DNA of 64,000 nt from the NCBI RefSeq assembly GCF_000416235.1, contig NZ_ATLO01000043.1, positions 1-64,000 on the forward strand, given 5' to 3'. The stretch is from Pseudomonas sp. CFII64. Lineage in GTDB: Bacteria; Pseudomonadota; Gammaproteobacteria; Pseudomonadales; Pseudomonadaceae. The position numbers were made by a program, and so were the translations under genes. Below the pieces are notes generated by a model. It was not told the origin of the DNA, searched no databases, and was given only the letters and a program-made list of their open reading frames with translations. Shown here piece after piece: positions 56,107 through 64,000 of this stretch (the first letter of the stretch is position 1; each line of letters starts with the position of its first letter).

Positions 56107-57879
56107 ATGAACACTCACTCGTTGTTGAAGGCAAGTACCGCGCTGACACTCATTCTGGCGGTCGGATTAACCGGTTGCAGTAGCGGCGGGGGCGGCTCGA
56201 AAAGCCACGTAGACAGTTCTTCGCCAACGACTGAGGCCGCAGCCGGCGGTGCTACTTCGGGCACCTCCGGTACAGGAGATACCAGCGGCGCAGGGACTTC
56301 CGGCAATACCGATGGCTCCGGTGGTGGCGCTTCGGGCGGCACAGGCTCGATGACCGATGGCAGCGGCGTCGGTGGAGGCGGCAGTGGTAGCGGCACTGGC
56401 GGCGTGGCGGGCGGCGGCACCGGAACAGGAGGCACGGGTGGTGGCGGGACTGGCGGAGGTACTGGCGGCACTGGCGGAACGGGCGGCGGCACCACGCCGA
56501 CACCGGTCTTTCGCAGTCTGGCCGTCAGCCAGACCAGCGCCGCCGCCGGCAATATGCTCAGCCAGCTGGGCGATGCAGTCATCGGTGTAGGCGATGTGGT
56601 GGCGATGATTCCCGTGGCCGGCAATGCCGATCTCACCGGTGGCGCAGGCGGGCTGATCTCCTCCGTCGGGGTCGCGACCAACAGCCTCGGCACCGGGCTG
56701 ACTACCGGCCTGGGTACCTTGGGCACTGACAGCAATGCTCTGGGCGTGACGCTGTCCAGTGTCGGCGCGGCAACCGGCGACCTGGGCGCAGGCGTGTCAT
56801 CGCTGGGCAGCGGCGTGTCGAAATTTGCCGCTTCTTCACAGGTCGAACAAGTCCCGCTGGTTGGCACCGTCGTGGGTAAAACAGGCGAGTTGGTGGACGG
56901 CGTAGGCCAAAAGGTCACCATGCTCGGCGACACCTTGAGCGCCGCAACCACCAGCGGTCCATTGGGCTCGACCACTCGTGCGTTGGGCGACAAGCTGGTG
57001 CCGGTAGTCGCGATGGTCGAGTCCACGACCATCAAAGTGGCTGGCGCAACCGGCCTGGCAACTCCCGTCAACGGCTTGTTGCAGGGCGTGAAGGGCACGC
57101 TGAACGGCGTCACCAGCGGCATGGCGGGCTCGGATAATCCAGTCGCCTCAGGGCTGGCCGGGACCATCGGCGGACTGGGTAACGTCGCTGGCGCTGCGGG
57201 CGGTCTGGTAACCGTCAACCCGACCACAGGCGGCGGTACAGTCGGTGGCGGCATCGGCGGGATGGTCGGCGGCAGTCTCGGTGGTATCACCGGCAATCTG
57301 GGTGGCAACCTCGGCGGCAGCATCGGCGTACCGGGCGTCGGCGGCGCCGGTCTGGTGGAAAGCGTCGGCGGCCTGGTGGCTGGCGTGGGCACCGGCCTCA
57401 ATGCGGGCAGCAGCAATGGTCTGCTTAGCGCAGCGGGCGTCAGTGGTGGTGCGGTCGGCGCGACGGTGGCTTCGTTGGGCACAGTGGTGGGCGGCAACGG
57501 CATCGCCAACAACGCTATCGCGGCTCCGGTGGCGGCGTTGACCAGCAACATCAGTGCGGCCGTCACCCCGGTGGTCAGCGGTGTTGCAAGCATCACGCAA
57601 CAGGTCGGCGGCGCAACCGGGCTGGGTGCTCCGGTCAACGGCCTGGTCACTCAGGTGGGCAGCGCCGTCAGCAGTCTGGGCAACAATGTAGTGGCAAGCA
57701 GCAATAACCCCGTGGCCAACGCGGTGGGTACGACCGTCAGCACGCTCGGCGCGACTGTGGCGCAAGTGGGTGGTCTGGTGGATGGCGGCAGCGCAACAGG
57801 CGGAGTGGGTGGTGTGCTCGGCGGTGTCACAGGCGCGTTAGGCGGTAGTCTGGGAGGAGGGTTGTTGAACCGTAAGTAA
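56107..57879 (+). CDS. Glycine-rich, collagen-like repeat lipoprotein
   Basis: A 590-residue low-complexity protein with a lipoprotein signal (ALTLILAVGLTGC). Residues about 25-155 are almost all Gly, Ser and Thr with GTGG-type repeats. The rest is Val/Gly/Leu/Ser-rich with repeating units such as ATGLATPVNGLLQGV and ATGLGAPVNGLVTQV, and three NNPVA-like repeats, consistent with a repetitive extended surface structure. The ATG at 56107 has GGAAGG upstream; the longer frame is unlikely. It is followed by a strong terminator and then a TpsB transporter gene. Such collagen-like lipoproteins of Pseudomonas are not well characterised; a surface or biofilm role is inferred. The 259 bases upstream are AT-rich with no gene. 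Confidence 0.82.
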   Translation: MNTHSLLKASTALTLILAVGLTGCSSGGGGSKSHVDSSSPTTEAAAGGATSGTSGTGDTSGAGTSGNTDGSGGGASGGTGSMTDGSGVGGGGSGSGTGGVAGGGTGTGGTGGGGTGGGTGGTGGTGGGTTPTPVFRSLAVSQTSAAAGNMLSQLGDAVIGVGDVVAMIPVAGNADLTGGAGGLISSVGVATNSLGTGLTTGLGTLGTDSNALGVTLSSVGAATGDLGAGVSSLGSGVSKFAASSQVEQVPLVGTVVGKTGELVDGVGQKVTMLGDTLSAATTSGPLGSTTRALGDKLVPVVAMVESTTIKVAGATGLATPVNGLLQGVKGTLNGVTSGMAGSDNPVASGLAGTIGGLGNVAGAAGGLVTVNPTTGGGTVGGGIGGMVGGSLGGITGNLGGNLGGSIGVPGVGGAGLVESVGGLVAGVGTGLNAGSSNGLLSAAGVSGGAVGATVASLGTVVGGNGIANNAIAAPVAALTSNISAAVTPVVSGVASITQQVGGATGLGAPVNGLVTQVGSAVSSLGNNVVASSNNPVANAVGTTVSTLGATVAQVGGLVDGGSATGGVGGVLGGVTGALGGSLGGGLLNRK

Positions 57880-57925
57880 GCAGTGCACGGCTAGCAACTT
57901 TTCAAACAGCGCCTACGCTTGTTTC

Positions 57926-57961
57926 AGACAGGGGAGTCGGAATGATCCCCTGTCTTTTTTT
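57926..57961 (+). terminator. Rho-independent terminator between lipoprotein and tpsB genes
   Basis: AGACAGGGGA and TCCCCTGTCT form a perfect ten-base-pair stem with a ten-base loop, followed by seven T. It lies 47 bases after the lipoprotein stop and 40 before the tpsB start, so tpsB is read only by readthrough or from its own weak promoter. Confidence 0.9.
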
Positions 57962-58001
57962 GTCTGCAACGCCGCTGAAGTTTTGGCCATGGAGTGTCCT
58001 T

Positions 58002-59681
58002 ATGCGTGCTTGTATTCCTGTAATTGTGCTTGGCGTTTCTATCAGTTCTGGCCTGGTCAATGCAGACCAACTTCCCAGCTTTCTCAACAGCAATGACGCG
58101 GAGCGTAATCTCCCGGTTCCCAATCTGCCCGCCGATGCTTATCGACCTGTAACTCCCGCATTACAAGTTCCAACACCCGCCGCGCCGCAAACTTCGCCGT
58201 TGATGATGGGCACCAAAGTGGCAGTGCGCAAAATCCGTATTGAAGGTGGCAGCGTTTACCCACTCGATGAACTGGGCGCGGCCTTCCAGCCGATGCTGGG
58301 TCATGAAACCACGATGGGTGAATTGATCGAGGCGACACGCACCGTCACCCAGCGTTATCAAAGCGATGGCTACTTGTTGTCCTACGCGTTTCTGCCGCCC
58401 CAGGATTTCGATCAGGGCGTGGTGCGCGTGGTGTTGGTCGAAGGCTACATTCGTGATTATCAGCTGGAGGGCGATGTGGGTCGGGTGTCGGCCTATCTGG
58501 AAAAGCTGGTGGACAAGATCAAGCGCGAGCGACCGTTGACCCGCAAGACGTTCGAGCGCTACACCGCGCTGATGAGTCGGGTTCCCGGTGTGACCCTGCA
58601 AGCCAAGGCACCGCCGCCGGGCACGACCGACGGCGCCACCACCTTGATCGCCAGCGCCACGCGCAAACCTTTCACCAGCAGCCTGAGCCTGACCGAGGAC
58701 AATCGCGAAGGCACCCAGGCGTTATTGGGTGTCAGCAGCAATGCGCAGACGTCCATGGCCGAGCAGTTGAGTCTCAGTGGCCTGTTCCCGCCGGGAGAGG
58801 ACAAGGAGCATTACTACCGGGTCGACTACAGCCAATACCTGAATACCGAAGGCACGCAGTTGAGTCTTTGGGGCGCACGCTATCGCAGTGATCCGGGAAC
58901 CAATATTGCGCTGGAGAATGGTTTGCAGCTCAAGCAGCATCGCGAGAATGACCGGTTTTCCATCGGCTTCAGCCATCCGCTGATTGCCGCACAAAGTGAA
59001 TGGCTGAGCGCGGGTGCGCGGCTGTATGCGGTCAACGATAAAACCCGTTATCAAGTGGTGGGTTTCCCAGTCAGCGTCGAAACCCGCACCGATATTCGCG
59101 CCCTGGCATTCGAAGGTGACTGGCGCAAATCCACCGCTCGCCAGCTGCGTATCTTGAGCGCCGGGCTGTACCAGGGCATCGACGGCCTGGGCGCGAAAAC
59201 CACTGACGATCTGTATGACCTGGATTTCTTCCGCGCGCGTTTATCCGGAGTGCAGAGCGACAAATTTTTCGAGCAGTGGCAGGGTGTCGCCTCGGCCGCG
59301 TTGTACTGGAGCGACGACAGTTTGCCGGACAGCGAACGGGCGCAATTTGGCGGGCAGAATTTCGGTCGTGGCTACCCCTCCGATCAGGCTTCCGGCGACA
59401 AGGGTTGGGGCGTGGCGTATGAGGTCAACTACAGCTTCAATCGCGACGGCAAATGGCTGCGGGTGTTGCAGCCCTATGTCGTGATGGACGCCGCACGCAC
59501 CTGGTTCAACGAGCTGCCGGTGAAGGATTCGAAAATGTCCTCGTTCGCCACCGGGCTGCGTTTTGGCGATGCGCGCTACTACAACATCGCACTGGAAGCC
59601 GCCAAGCCCATGTCCGACAAAGGCCTGGACACCTTCAACCGCAAGCCGCGTTATACCCTGAGTTTCAGTTATCAGTTGTGA
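58002..59681 (+). CDS. Two-partner secretion outer-membrane transporter (TpsB/FhaC family)
   Basis: A 559-residue outer-membrane protein: signal peptide (IPVIVLGVSISSGLVNA), a Pro-rich linker, two POTRA domains (first at VRKIRIEGGSVYPLDELG; second near YIRDYQLEGDVGRVSAYLEK) and a 16-strand barrel with the family motif GRGYPSDQ near residue 460. Such proteins move a TpsA passenger across the outer membrane. The ATG at 58002 is chosen since the upstream ATG at 57942 lies inside the terminator. No TpsA gene with a TPS domain is next to it; the neighbouring lipoprotein does not look like one. The partner may lie elsewhere, or the lipoprotein may be an unusual cargo. Confidence 0.9.
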   Translation: MRACIPVIVLGVSISSGLVNADQLPSFLNSNDAERNLPVPNLPADAYRPVTPALQVPTPAAPQTSPLMMGTKVAVRKIRIEGGSVYPLDELGAAFQPMLGHETTMGELIEATRTVTQRYQSDGYLLSYAFLPPQDFDQGVVRVVLVEGYIRDYQLEGDVGRVSAYLEKLVDKIKRERPLTRKTFERYTALMSRVPGVTLQAKAPPPGTTDGATTLIASATRKPFTSSLSLTEDNREGTQALLGVSSNAQTSMAEQLSLSGLFPPGEDKEHYYRVDYSQYLNTEGTQLSLWGARYRSDPGTNIALENGLQLKQHRENDRFSIGFSHPLIAAQSEWLSAGARLYAVNDKTRYQVVGFPVSVETRTDIRALAFEGDWRKSTARQLRILSAGLYQGIDGLGAKTTDDLYDLDFFRARLSGVQSDKFFEQWQGVASAALYWSDDSLPDSERAQFGGQNFGRGYPSDQASGDKGWGVAYEVNYSFNRDGKWLRVLQPYVVMDAARTWFNELPVKDSKMSSFATGLRFGDARYYNIALEAAKPMSDKGLDTFNRKPRYTLSFSYQL

Positions 59682-59705
59682 AGGGGAGCCTCGCTCCAAC
59701 AGAAT

Positions 59706-60110
59706 CTACAACGCCTGCTGAACCCCGGATTCCGGAAACAGGCTGTCGAGGGTTTCCAGCAGGCGCAAGTGGTAGATGGGTTTGCGGAAGAGGTCCAGTA
59801 CCTGCAGGCGCAGCAGGTCGCTGACGTCTTCCATGTCGGCGTGGCCTGAGGTGACGATGACCGGGAGGTCGCGGCGTGAGCTGTGTTCACGCAGCCTTCT
59901 GATCAGCGAAAGACCGCTTTCATCCGGCATGCGCAAATCGGTGATGACCAGGGCGATGTCTGGATGCCGGGTCAACTGCTGAAGGGCAAGGTTGACCGAG
60001 GACGCCGTGAAGCAGCGAAAGCCTTCGCCTTCGAGCAGCTCGGCGAGTTCTTCGTTGGCGTCCTCTTCATCATCCACCAGAAGCAATTGTTGGCGGGTTG
60101 GGTGGGTCAT
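59706..60110 (-). CDS. Single-domain response regulator near the Tad locus
   Basis: A 134-residue receiver domain without output domain. The acidic pocket (LLVDDEED), phospho-acceptor Asp (VITDLRMPDESG), the Thr/Ser position (VIVTSGHAD) and Lys (FRKPIYHL) are present. The ATG at 60110 with AAGG upstream is preferred to a GTG at 60119. It follows flp by 57 bases on the same strand and probably shares its transcript. Its kinase partner is not in the window; a role in controlling pilus assembly or expression is inferred from position. Confidence 0.88.
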   Translation of the reverse strand: MTHPTRQQLLLVDDEEDANEELAELLEGEGFRCFTASSVNLALQQLTRHPDIALVITDLRMPDESGLSLIRRLREHSSRRDLPVIVTSGHADMEDVSDLLRLQVLDLFRKPIYHLRLLETLDSLFPESGVQQAL

Positions 60111-60166
60111 CCGCAGCACCTTGCATCAGCAGCTTGCTGAATGATCATCAATAAATCGGCAGCCAG

Positions 60167-60361
60167 CTAAGCGACTGCTGTTCCACCCATGGCCACGAGA
60201 ATCTGATTGAAGATGATCTTCACGCGAGCCCCGATGTTGGTCATGAACAGCACTGCAACCACCGCGACCATGGCCGCGACAATGGCGTATTCCAGTGCAG
60301 AAGCGGCCTCTTTGCTGCTCAGAAACAATCTGATTTTCAATATAACGTAGGTAAGAAACAT
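60167..60361 (-). CDS. flp: Flp/Fap-type pilin
   Basis: A 64-residue prepilin for the Tad/Flp pilus. The Flp motif is EAASALEYAIVAAMVAVVAV, in which the usual glycine before the cleavage point is alanine and the Glu-Tyr pair is kept. The ATG at 60361 has AGGAGA nine bases upstream. It is transcribed away from rcpC, with a 301-base divergent region between them. Other Tad genes needed for processing (fppA) lie outside the window. Confidence 0.88.
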   Translation of the reverse strand: MFLTYVILKIRLFLSSKEAASALEYAIVAAMVAVVAVLFMTNIGARVKIIFNQILVAMGGTAVA

Positions 60362-60512
60362 CTGACTTCTCCTCGCACTGTTCCAGTGCTGGTAATACAT
60401 AAGTCGTTGGGACAATCCGTCGCAAATACAGCATTGCCCCAGATGCCAAAACCCACAACCGTATCTAAGTATTAATCACAAAGTTATATATCCAAGCCGC
60501 GCCGGGCTCGAT

Positions 60513-60524
60513 ATACAGCTGTAT
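60513..60524. promoter_or_regulatory. Twelve-base palindrome between flp and rcpC
   Basis: ATACAGCTGTAT is a perfect palindrome in the middle of the 301-base divergent region between flp and rcpC, which is AT-rich and must hold both promoters. It may be the site of a dimeric regulator, but none is identified. The rest of the region shows no gene. Confidence 0.4.
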
Positions 60525-60662
60525 GAAATTTCGACGGAATCATGGCGCTTTTAAAGAGCTGCGCTACCGTCAATAGCAAATGGTTGAATGTTCATAACTA
60601 CCTGATTGCGAAGTTGACTCGTTGTTTGGAAGTCGTCATGCAACATCAAGGAGAAGGCCGTC

Positions 60663-61622
60663 ATGAACAGTCGCTTTACCATGGCGCTCGCGGTGTTTTT
60701 TCTGTTGGGAGCGTTGATGGCCGGGTATTGGGGTTTGGTCGTGAGTGGGCAGCCGGCAGCGTTGCCGGTTCAGCCGCCGGTCATGGATACACCCGTTGTT
60801 TCCGCGCCTGCGCCGCCGCCCGTCGCCACTGAAGATCCGACCCGTCAGCCCGTTGTGGTGCTGGTGCGCGACGTGCCGGCCTATACGCCCATCCAGGCGG
60901 ACGATCTTGTGATTGAGCGCCTGAAAGTCGCGCCGTCGGGCAGTCTCGGCGCTATGGATGACGTGGTCGGTCGCAGCGCCTGGCGCACGCTGAGCGCTGG
61001 CAGCTGGCTCAGCGAAAGCAGTTTTGAAGCGGGCGGGGCGCTGGCGCGGATGATTCGTGTCGACGAGCGCGCGCTGGCGCTGACAGTGGACGAAGTCATT
61101 GGCGCAGGCGGGCAATTGAGCCCCGGCGATTATGTCGATGTGTTGCTGTATCTGCCTCAGGATACGGCCAATCCGGACCGCTCCAGCCAGTTGGCCGTGC
61201 CGGCGCTGCGCGTGTTGAGCGTCGGCGAGGTGCTCGGCCCGACCCGCGATGGCAAGCCTGCGCAAAACCTCAGCGCCGACCAACGACTCCAGCTCGAACA
61301 GCGCAAGAACGTCGCCCGCAACGTCGTGGTCGCGGTGCCGCAATCATTGTTGAGTCGTTTGATGCTGGCAACGCAAACCGGCGTGCTGCGCCTCGCCGTA
61401 CGCAGCGCCGACGAAAAAAATCTCGAGCAGTACTGGGCCAGCGATGACAGCTCGGCGGCACCTGCGGCGGTGCGGCTGGATTCGGCGCGGCGTGAGCTTT
61501 TGTCGTTCACGCAACTGAGCCAGAGCGGTCCGGCACGCGTCTCGGGTGCAGCGTCCGGCCCGCGTCCGGCGCGCGCTGTTGAAGTGATACGCGGCAACCA
61601 GACCGCGCAAAAAACTCCCTGA
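60663..61622 (+). CDS. rcpC: Flp pilus assembly protein RcpC/CpaB
   Basis: A 319-residue inner-membrane-anchored periplasmic protein of the Tad system. An N-terminal helix (ALAVFFLLGALMAGYWGL), a Pro-rich linker and an SAF domain (VVLVRDVPAYTPIQADDLVI) are followed by the RcpC domain (VDEVIGAGGQLSPGDYVDVLL). Family members help the secretin gate or bind glycans. The ATG at 60663 follows AAGGAGAAGG. It starts the rightward rcpC-rcpA-tadZ unit. Confidence 0.92.
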   Translation: MNSRFTMALAVFFLLGALMAGYWGLVVSGQPAALPVQPPVMDTPVVSAPAPPPVATEDPTRQPVVVLVRDVPAYTPIQADDLVIERLKVAPSGSLGAMDDVVGRSAWRTLSAGSWLSESSFEAGGALARMIRVDERALALTVDEVIGAGGQLSPGDYVDVLLYLPQDTANPDRSSQLAVPALRVLSVGEVLGPTRDGKPAQNLSADQRLQLEQRKNVARNVVVAVPQSLLSRLMLATQTGVLRLAVRSADEKNLEQYWASDDSSAAPAAVRLDSARRELLSFTQLSQSGPARVSGAASGPRPARAVEVIRGNQTAQKTP

Positions 61623-61642
61623 CTGAGCAAGGATTGCCGAGC

Positions 61643-62890
61643 ATGAGCCGTAGTTATCTGCCCGTTCTTAAACCCGCTGTGTGGGCCTTGATGATGTTGG
61701 GCAGCGGCCTGCAAGCCGCCGTGGCAGCGCCGGCTGGCTGCGCTGGGCTGGCGAGCATGCCGCCGCTGCTGGAAATCGATCAGGGCGTGCAGAAGGACAT
61801 TCGCTCGCCCGTTGCCATCACGCGGCTCGCGGTGGGTGATCCAAAGATTGCCGATGTGTTCGTCAGTGGTAATGACAGCTTTCTGTTGACCGGTGTCGGC
61901 CCCGGCGCCACCAGCCTGATGGTCTGGACGGCGTGCTCGCCGTCGCCTCGACAAAGCATGGTCTTCGTTCGTGGCCAGGCGACCGTTGCTCTGATACCGC
62001 CGGGTGCGCACGCCGACGAACCCTTGCTGCCCAGCCAGGTGCAAACCGATATCCGCTTTGTCGAAGTCAGCCGCACCAAACTCAAGGAGGCCAGCACGTC
62101 GATTTTCGGCAAAGGCTCGAACAACTTTCTGTTCGGCGGTCCGGGCACGGTTCCGGGTGTCACGGTTTCGCCAGGAACGGTCAGCGGCACGCGGCCCAAC
62201 ATCCCGTTGAACAACAGCTCGTTCAACATCGTCTGGGGCGGCGGCAGCAGTAAAGTGCTGGGCATGCTCAATGCCATGGAAAACAGCGGCTTCGCCTACA
62301 CGCTGGCGCGACCCAGCCTGGTGGCGCTGAGCGGACAAAGCGCGAGCTTTCTGGCGGGTGGCGAATTCCCGGTGCCGGTGCCCAACGGCGAGGGTAACGG
62401 GATCTCCATCGAGTACAAGGAATTCGGCGTGCGCCTGACGCTGACGCCGACTGTGGTGGGGCGCAATCGCATCCTGCTCAAGGTGGCGCCGGAGGTCAGC
62501 GAACTGGATTACAGCGCGGGCGTGACCATTGCCGGCACCACGGTGCCAGCGCTGAACATACGCCGCACCGACACCAGTATTTCCCTGGCCGACGGCGAGA
62601 GTTTCGTGGTGAGCGGCCTGATCAGCGCGCGCAATATTGCCTCGGTGGACAAGTTTCCCGGGCTGGGTGACATCCCGGTTCTGGGCGCGCTGTTTCGCAA
62701 CTCAAGCATTGATCGAGAAGAGCGCGAACTGCTGATGATTGTCACGCCGCATCTGGTTCAACCCCTGGCTGCCAATGCACAGCTGCCGTCGTTGCCGGGG
62801 GAAAACCTGCGTAACTACGACCCGAATTTCCTGCAGTTGTACTTCCTGGAGAACGGCAATTTCGACCGCCGCAGCGGGTTGTCCCAATGA
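61643..62890 (+). CDS. rcpA: Flp pilus secretin RcpA/CpaC
   Basis: A 415-residue outer-membrane secretin of the Tad pilus. A signal peptide (to about residue 32, VAAPAGC) is followed by a BON/N0-like domain (RLAVGDPKIADVFVSGNDS) and the secretin core (GGEFPVPVPNGEGNGISIEY; DIPVLGALFRNSSIDREERE then LLMIVTPHLV). The ATG at 61643 has AAGGA nine bases before it. Its stop overlaps the tadZ start (ATGA). Confidence 0.93.
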   Translation: MSRSYLPVLKPAVWALMMLGSGLQAAVAAPAGCAGLASMPPLLEIDQGVQKDIRSPVAITRLAVGDPKIADVFVSGNDSFLLTGVGPGATSLMVWTACSPSPRQSMVFVRGQATVALIPPGAHADEPLLPSQVQTDIRFVEVSRTKLKEASTSIFGKGSNNFLFGGPGTVPGVTVSPGTVSGTRPNIPLNNSSFNIVWGGGSSKVLGMLNAMENSGFAYTLARPSLVALSGQSASFLAGGEFPVPVPNGEGNGISIEYKEFGVRLTLTPTVVGRNRILLKVAPEVSELDYSAGVTIAGTTVPALNIRRTDTSISLADGESFVVSGLISARNIASVDKFPGLGDIPVLGALFRNSSIDREERELLMIVTPHLVQPLAANAQLPSLPGENLRNYDPNFLQLYFLENGNFDRRSGLSQ

Positions 62891-64000
62891 GCCAGAGCCT
62901 GAGCCAGACGTTTCTCGCGATCACTCGCAACTCCACCGATCTTGAGTGGCTGCAAGGCGCGCTGGCGCCGCTCGGGCAAGTGGTCAGCGCCGGTTCCGGC
63001 AGCCTGGATGACCTGCTGGCGCTGGTGGACGTGACCTTCGCCGGGGTGGTGTTCATCGGCCTGGATCGTGAGCATTTGATGGCCCAGAGCGCACTGATCG
63101 AAGGCGCTCTGGAAGCCAAGCCGATGCTGGCCATCGTTGCGCTGGGCGACGGCATGGATAACCAGCTGGTGCTTAACGCCATGCGCGCCGGGGCGCGGGA
63201 TTTCGTCGCCTACGGTTCGCGTTCCAGTGAAGTGGCCGGCCTGGTCCGGCGCTTGAGCAAGCGGCTGCCGGCGGTGACCCAGAACCCGAATATTGGCGGG
63301 CTTTCGGTGCTGTACGGCGCGCAGTGCGATGGCGACGGCGCGTTGATTGCGACCCATCTGGCACTGGTGGTGCAAAAGACCGGGCAGCGCACCTTGCTGC
63401 TCGACCTCGGCCTGCCGCGTGGCGACAGCCTGGCGCTGCTCGGGCTTGAATCTTCGTTCAGCTTCGGCGATGCCTTGCGGCATCTGCGCAGACTCGATGC
63501 GACGTTGATCGACAGCGCATTCACCACCGATGGCACCGGCTTGCGCATGCTGGCCTACACCGAAGCGGATGATCGTCTGGAGCAGTCCAGTGCGGCCGAG
63601 TTGTACATGTTGCTCAGTGCCTTGCGTCAGCACTTCCAGCATGTGGTGGTCAATCTGGTGGGACAGCCGGACAGCGAAGCGCTGCGCACCCTGGTCAGCC
63701 ATTGCGATCAGTTGCTGTGGTACGCCGATCAAAGCGTTCTGGAATGTCGACGCAATCTGGCGCTGCTCAACCTGTGGCGCAGCAAAGGCATGAAGCTGCA
63801 TCACGCTGGATTGCTGATCGATCGGTACCTCAAGGCCGTGGCGCCCAACGCTGAAGTGCTCGCCAAAACCTTCGACCTGCCGGTCATCGCGGCCTTGCCA
63901 TTCAGCCCTGAATTCCGCCTGAACGCCAAGAATCAGGGCGTGCCATTGTTCGAGTTGTCGCCGCGTGAATCCCTCTGCTCAGGGCTGCGTTCGGTGGGCG
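62887..64000 (+). CDS. tadZ: Pilus assembly ATPase-like protein TadZ/CpaE (partial)
   Basis: The frame begins with ATG at 62887, overlapping the rcpA stop by four bases, and stays open for at least 371 codons to the window end. The first 130 residues resemble a receiver-like domain (MSQSLSQTFLAITRNSTD; NAMRAGARDFVAYGSR), followed by a ParA/MipZ-like domain. The Walker A position reads YGAQCDGDGALIATHLAL rather than GGxGKTT, so the nucleotide site is atypical, as known for TadZ. TadZ places the pilus machinery at the cell pole. The rest of the tad genes (tadA, tadB, tadC) are expected further right. Confidence 0.9.
   Translation, partial: MSQSLSQTFLAITRNSTDLEWLQGALAPLGQVVSAGSGSLDDLLALVDVTFAGVVFIGLDREHLMAQSALIEGALEAKPMLAIVALGDGMDNQLVLNAMRAGARDFVAYGSRSSEVAGLVRRLSKRLPAVTQNPNIGGLSVLYGAQCDGDGALIATHLALVVQKTGQRTLLLDLGLPRGDSLALLGLESSFSFGDALRHLRRLDATLIDSAFTTDGTGLRMLAYTEADDRLEQSSAAELYMLLSALRQHFQHVVVNLVGQPDSEALRTLVSHCDQLLWYADQSVLECRRNLALLNLWRSKGMKLHHAGLLIDRYLKAVAPNAEVLAKTFDLPVIAALPFSPEFRLNAKNQGVPLFELSPRESLCSGLRSVG

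Noticed and set aside
56230-56500. Short direct repeats resembling a CRISPR array
   Set aside because: They are GGCGGC-type codon repeats inside the lipoprotein coding region, without regular spacers.
56115-57650. A 511-codon open frame on the minus strand, rich in Pro, opposite the glycine-rich lipoprotein
   Set aside because: It is the mirror of Gly-rich codons (GGC/GCC), has no ribosome-binding site or recognisable domain, and the plus-strand gene has a proper lipoprotein signal and start.
57942-58001. Upstream ATG as start of the TpsB gene
   Set aside because: It lies within the stem-loop of an intrinsic terminator; ATG 58002 has a GGAG site and starts a proper signal peptide.

Overview
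This window is a piece of a Pseudomonas chromosome, most likely from the fluorescens/syringae side of the genus. The order speA, SUI1, NUDIX, DUF2333, gcbA, dsbD, aroQ, accB, accC, prmA, DUF3426, dusB, fis, purH, purD, retS, and further on urtABCD, is from memory that of P. aeruginosa PAO1 around PA4839-PA4862. The spaces between genes carry many inverted 'GTAGGAGCGGC..' type REP/REPIN elements, typical of this group.

Layout: 1-5091, a leftward urea ABC transporter operon (urtABCD) with a good sigma-54 promoter candidate. 5339-7771, a leftward copper-type cluster (PCu(A)C chaperone, DUF2946, PepSY membrane protein). 7927-15526, two divergent cobalamin operons (cobL-cbiD-cobK leftward; cobG-cobH-cobI-cobJ rightward, with a CobE/CbiG-CobJ fusion). 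15527-18121, an AT-richer accessory insert of three genes that look like divergent members of one undescribed family. 18168-35001, conserved leftward core: marC, retS, purD, purH, fis, dusB, a DUF3426 protein, prmA, accC, accB, aroQ, dsbD, gcbA.

35309-39819 is a small type VI secretion island: an hcp gene, overlapped by a PGRP/Amidase_2 peptidoglycan amidase effector, then two mirrored pairs of candidate immunity or partner genes plus the remnant of a third small copy, closed by a BRO-N gene. 40246-44473 returns to core (DUF2333, NUDIX, SUI1, speA). 44726-46117 is an orphan short VgrG. 46330-55847 holds a MATE transporter, an alpha-2-macroglobulin lipoprotein with a frameshift, a 97-residue membrane protein and pbpC. 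56107-59681 holds a glycine-rich lipoprotein and a TpsB/FhaC outer-membrane transporter. 59706-64000 is the start of a Tad/Flp pilus locus (response regulator and flp leftward; rcpC, rcpA, tadZ rightward, tadZ running off the end).

How the genes fit: surface attachment is a recurring theme (RetS, the c-di-GMP cyclase GcbA, the Tad pilus, the TpsB pair), as is competition and defence of the envelope (Hcp-amidase-immunity, VgrG, alpha-2-macroglobulin with PBP1C). The most promising undescribed material is the three-gene family at 15914-18121 and the duplicated, mirrored candidate immunity genes at 37184-39311. No tRNA, rRNA, CRISPR array, insertion sequence or riboswitch was recognised.
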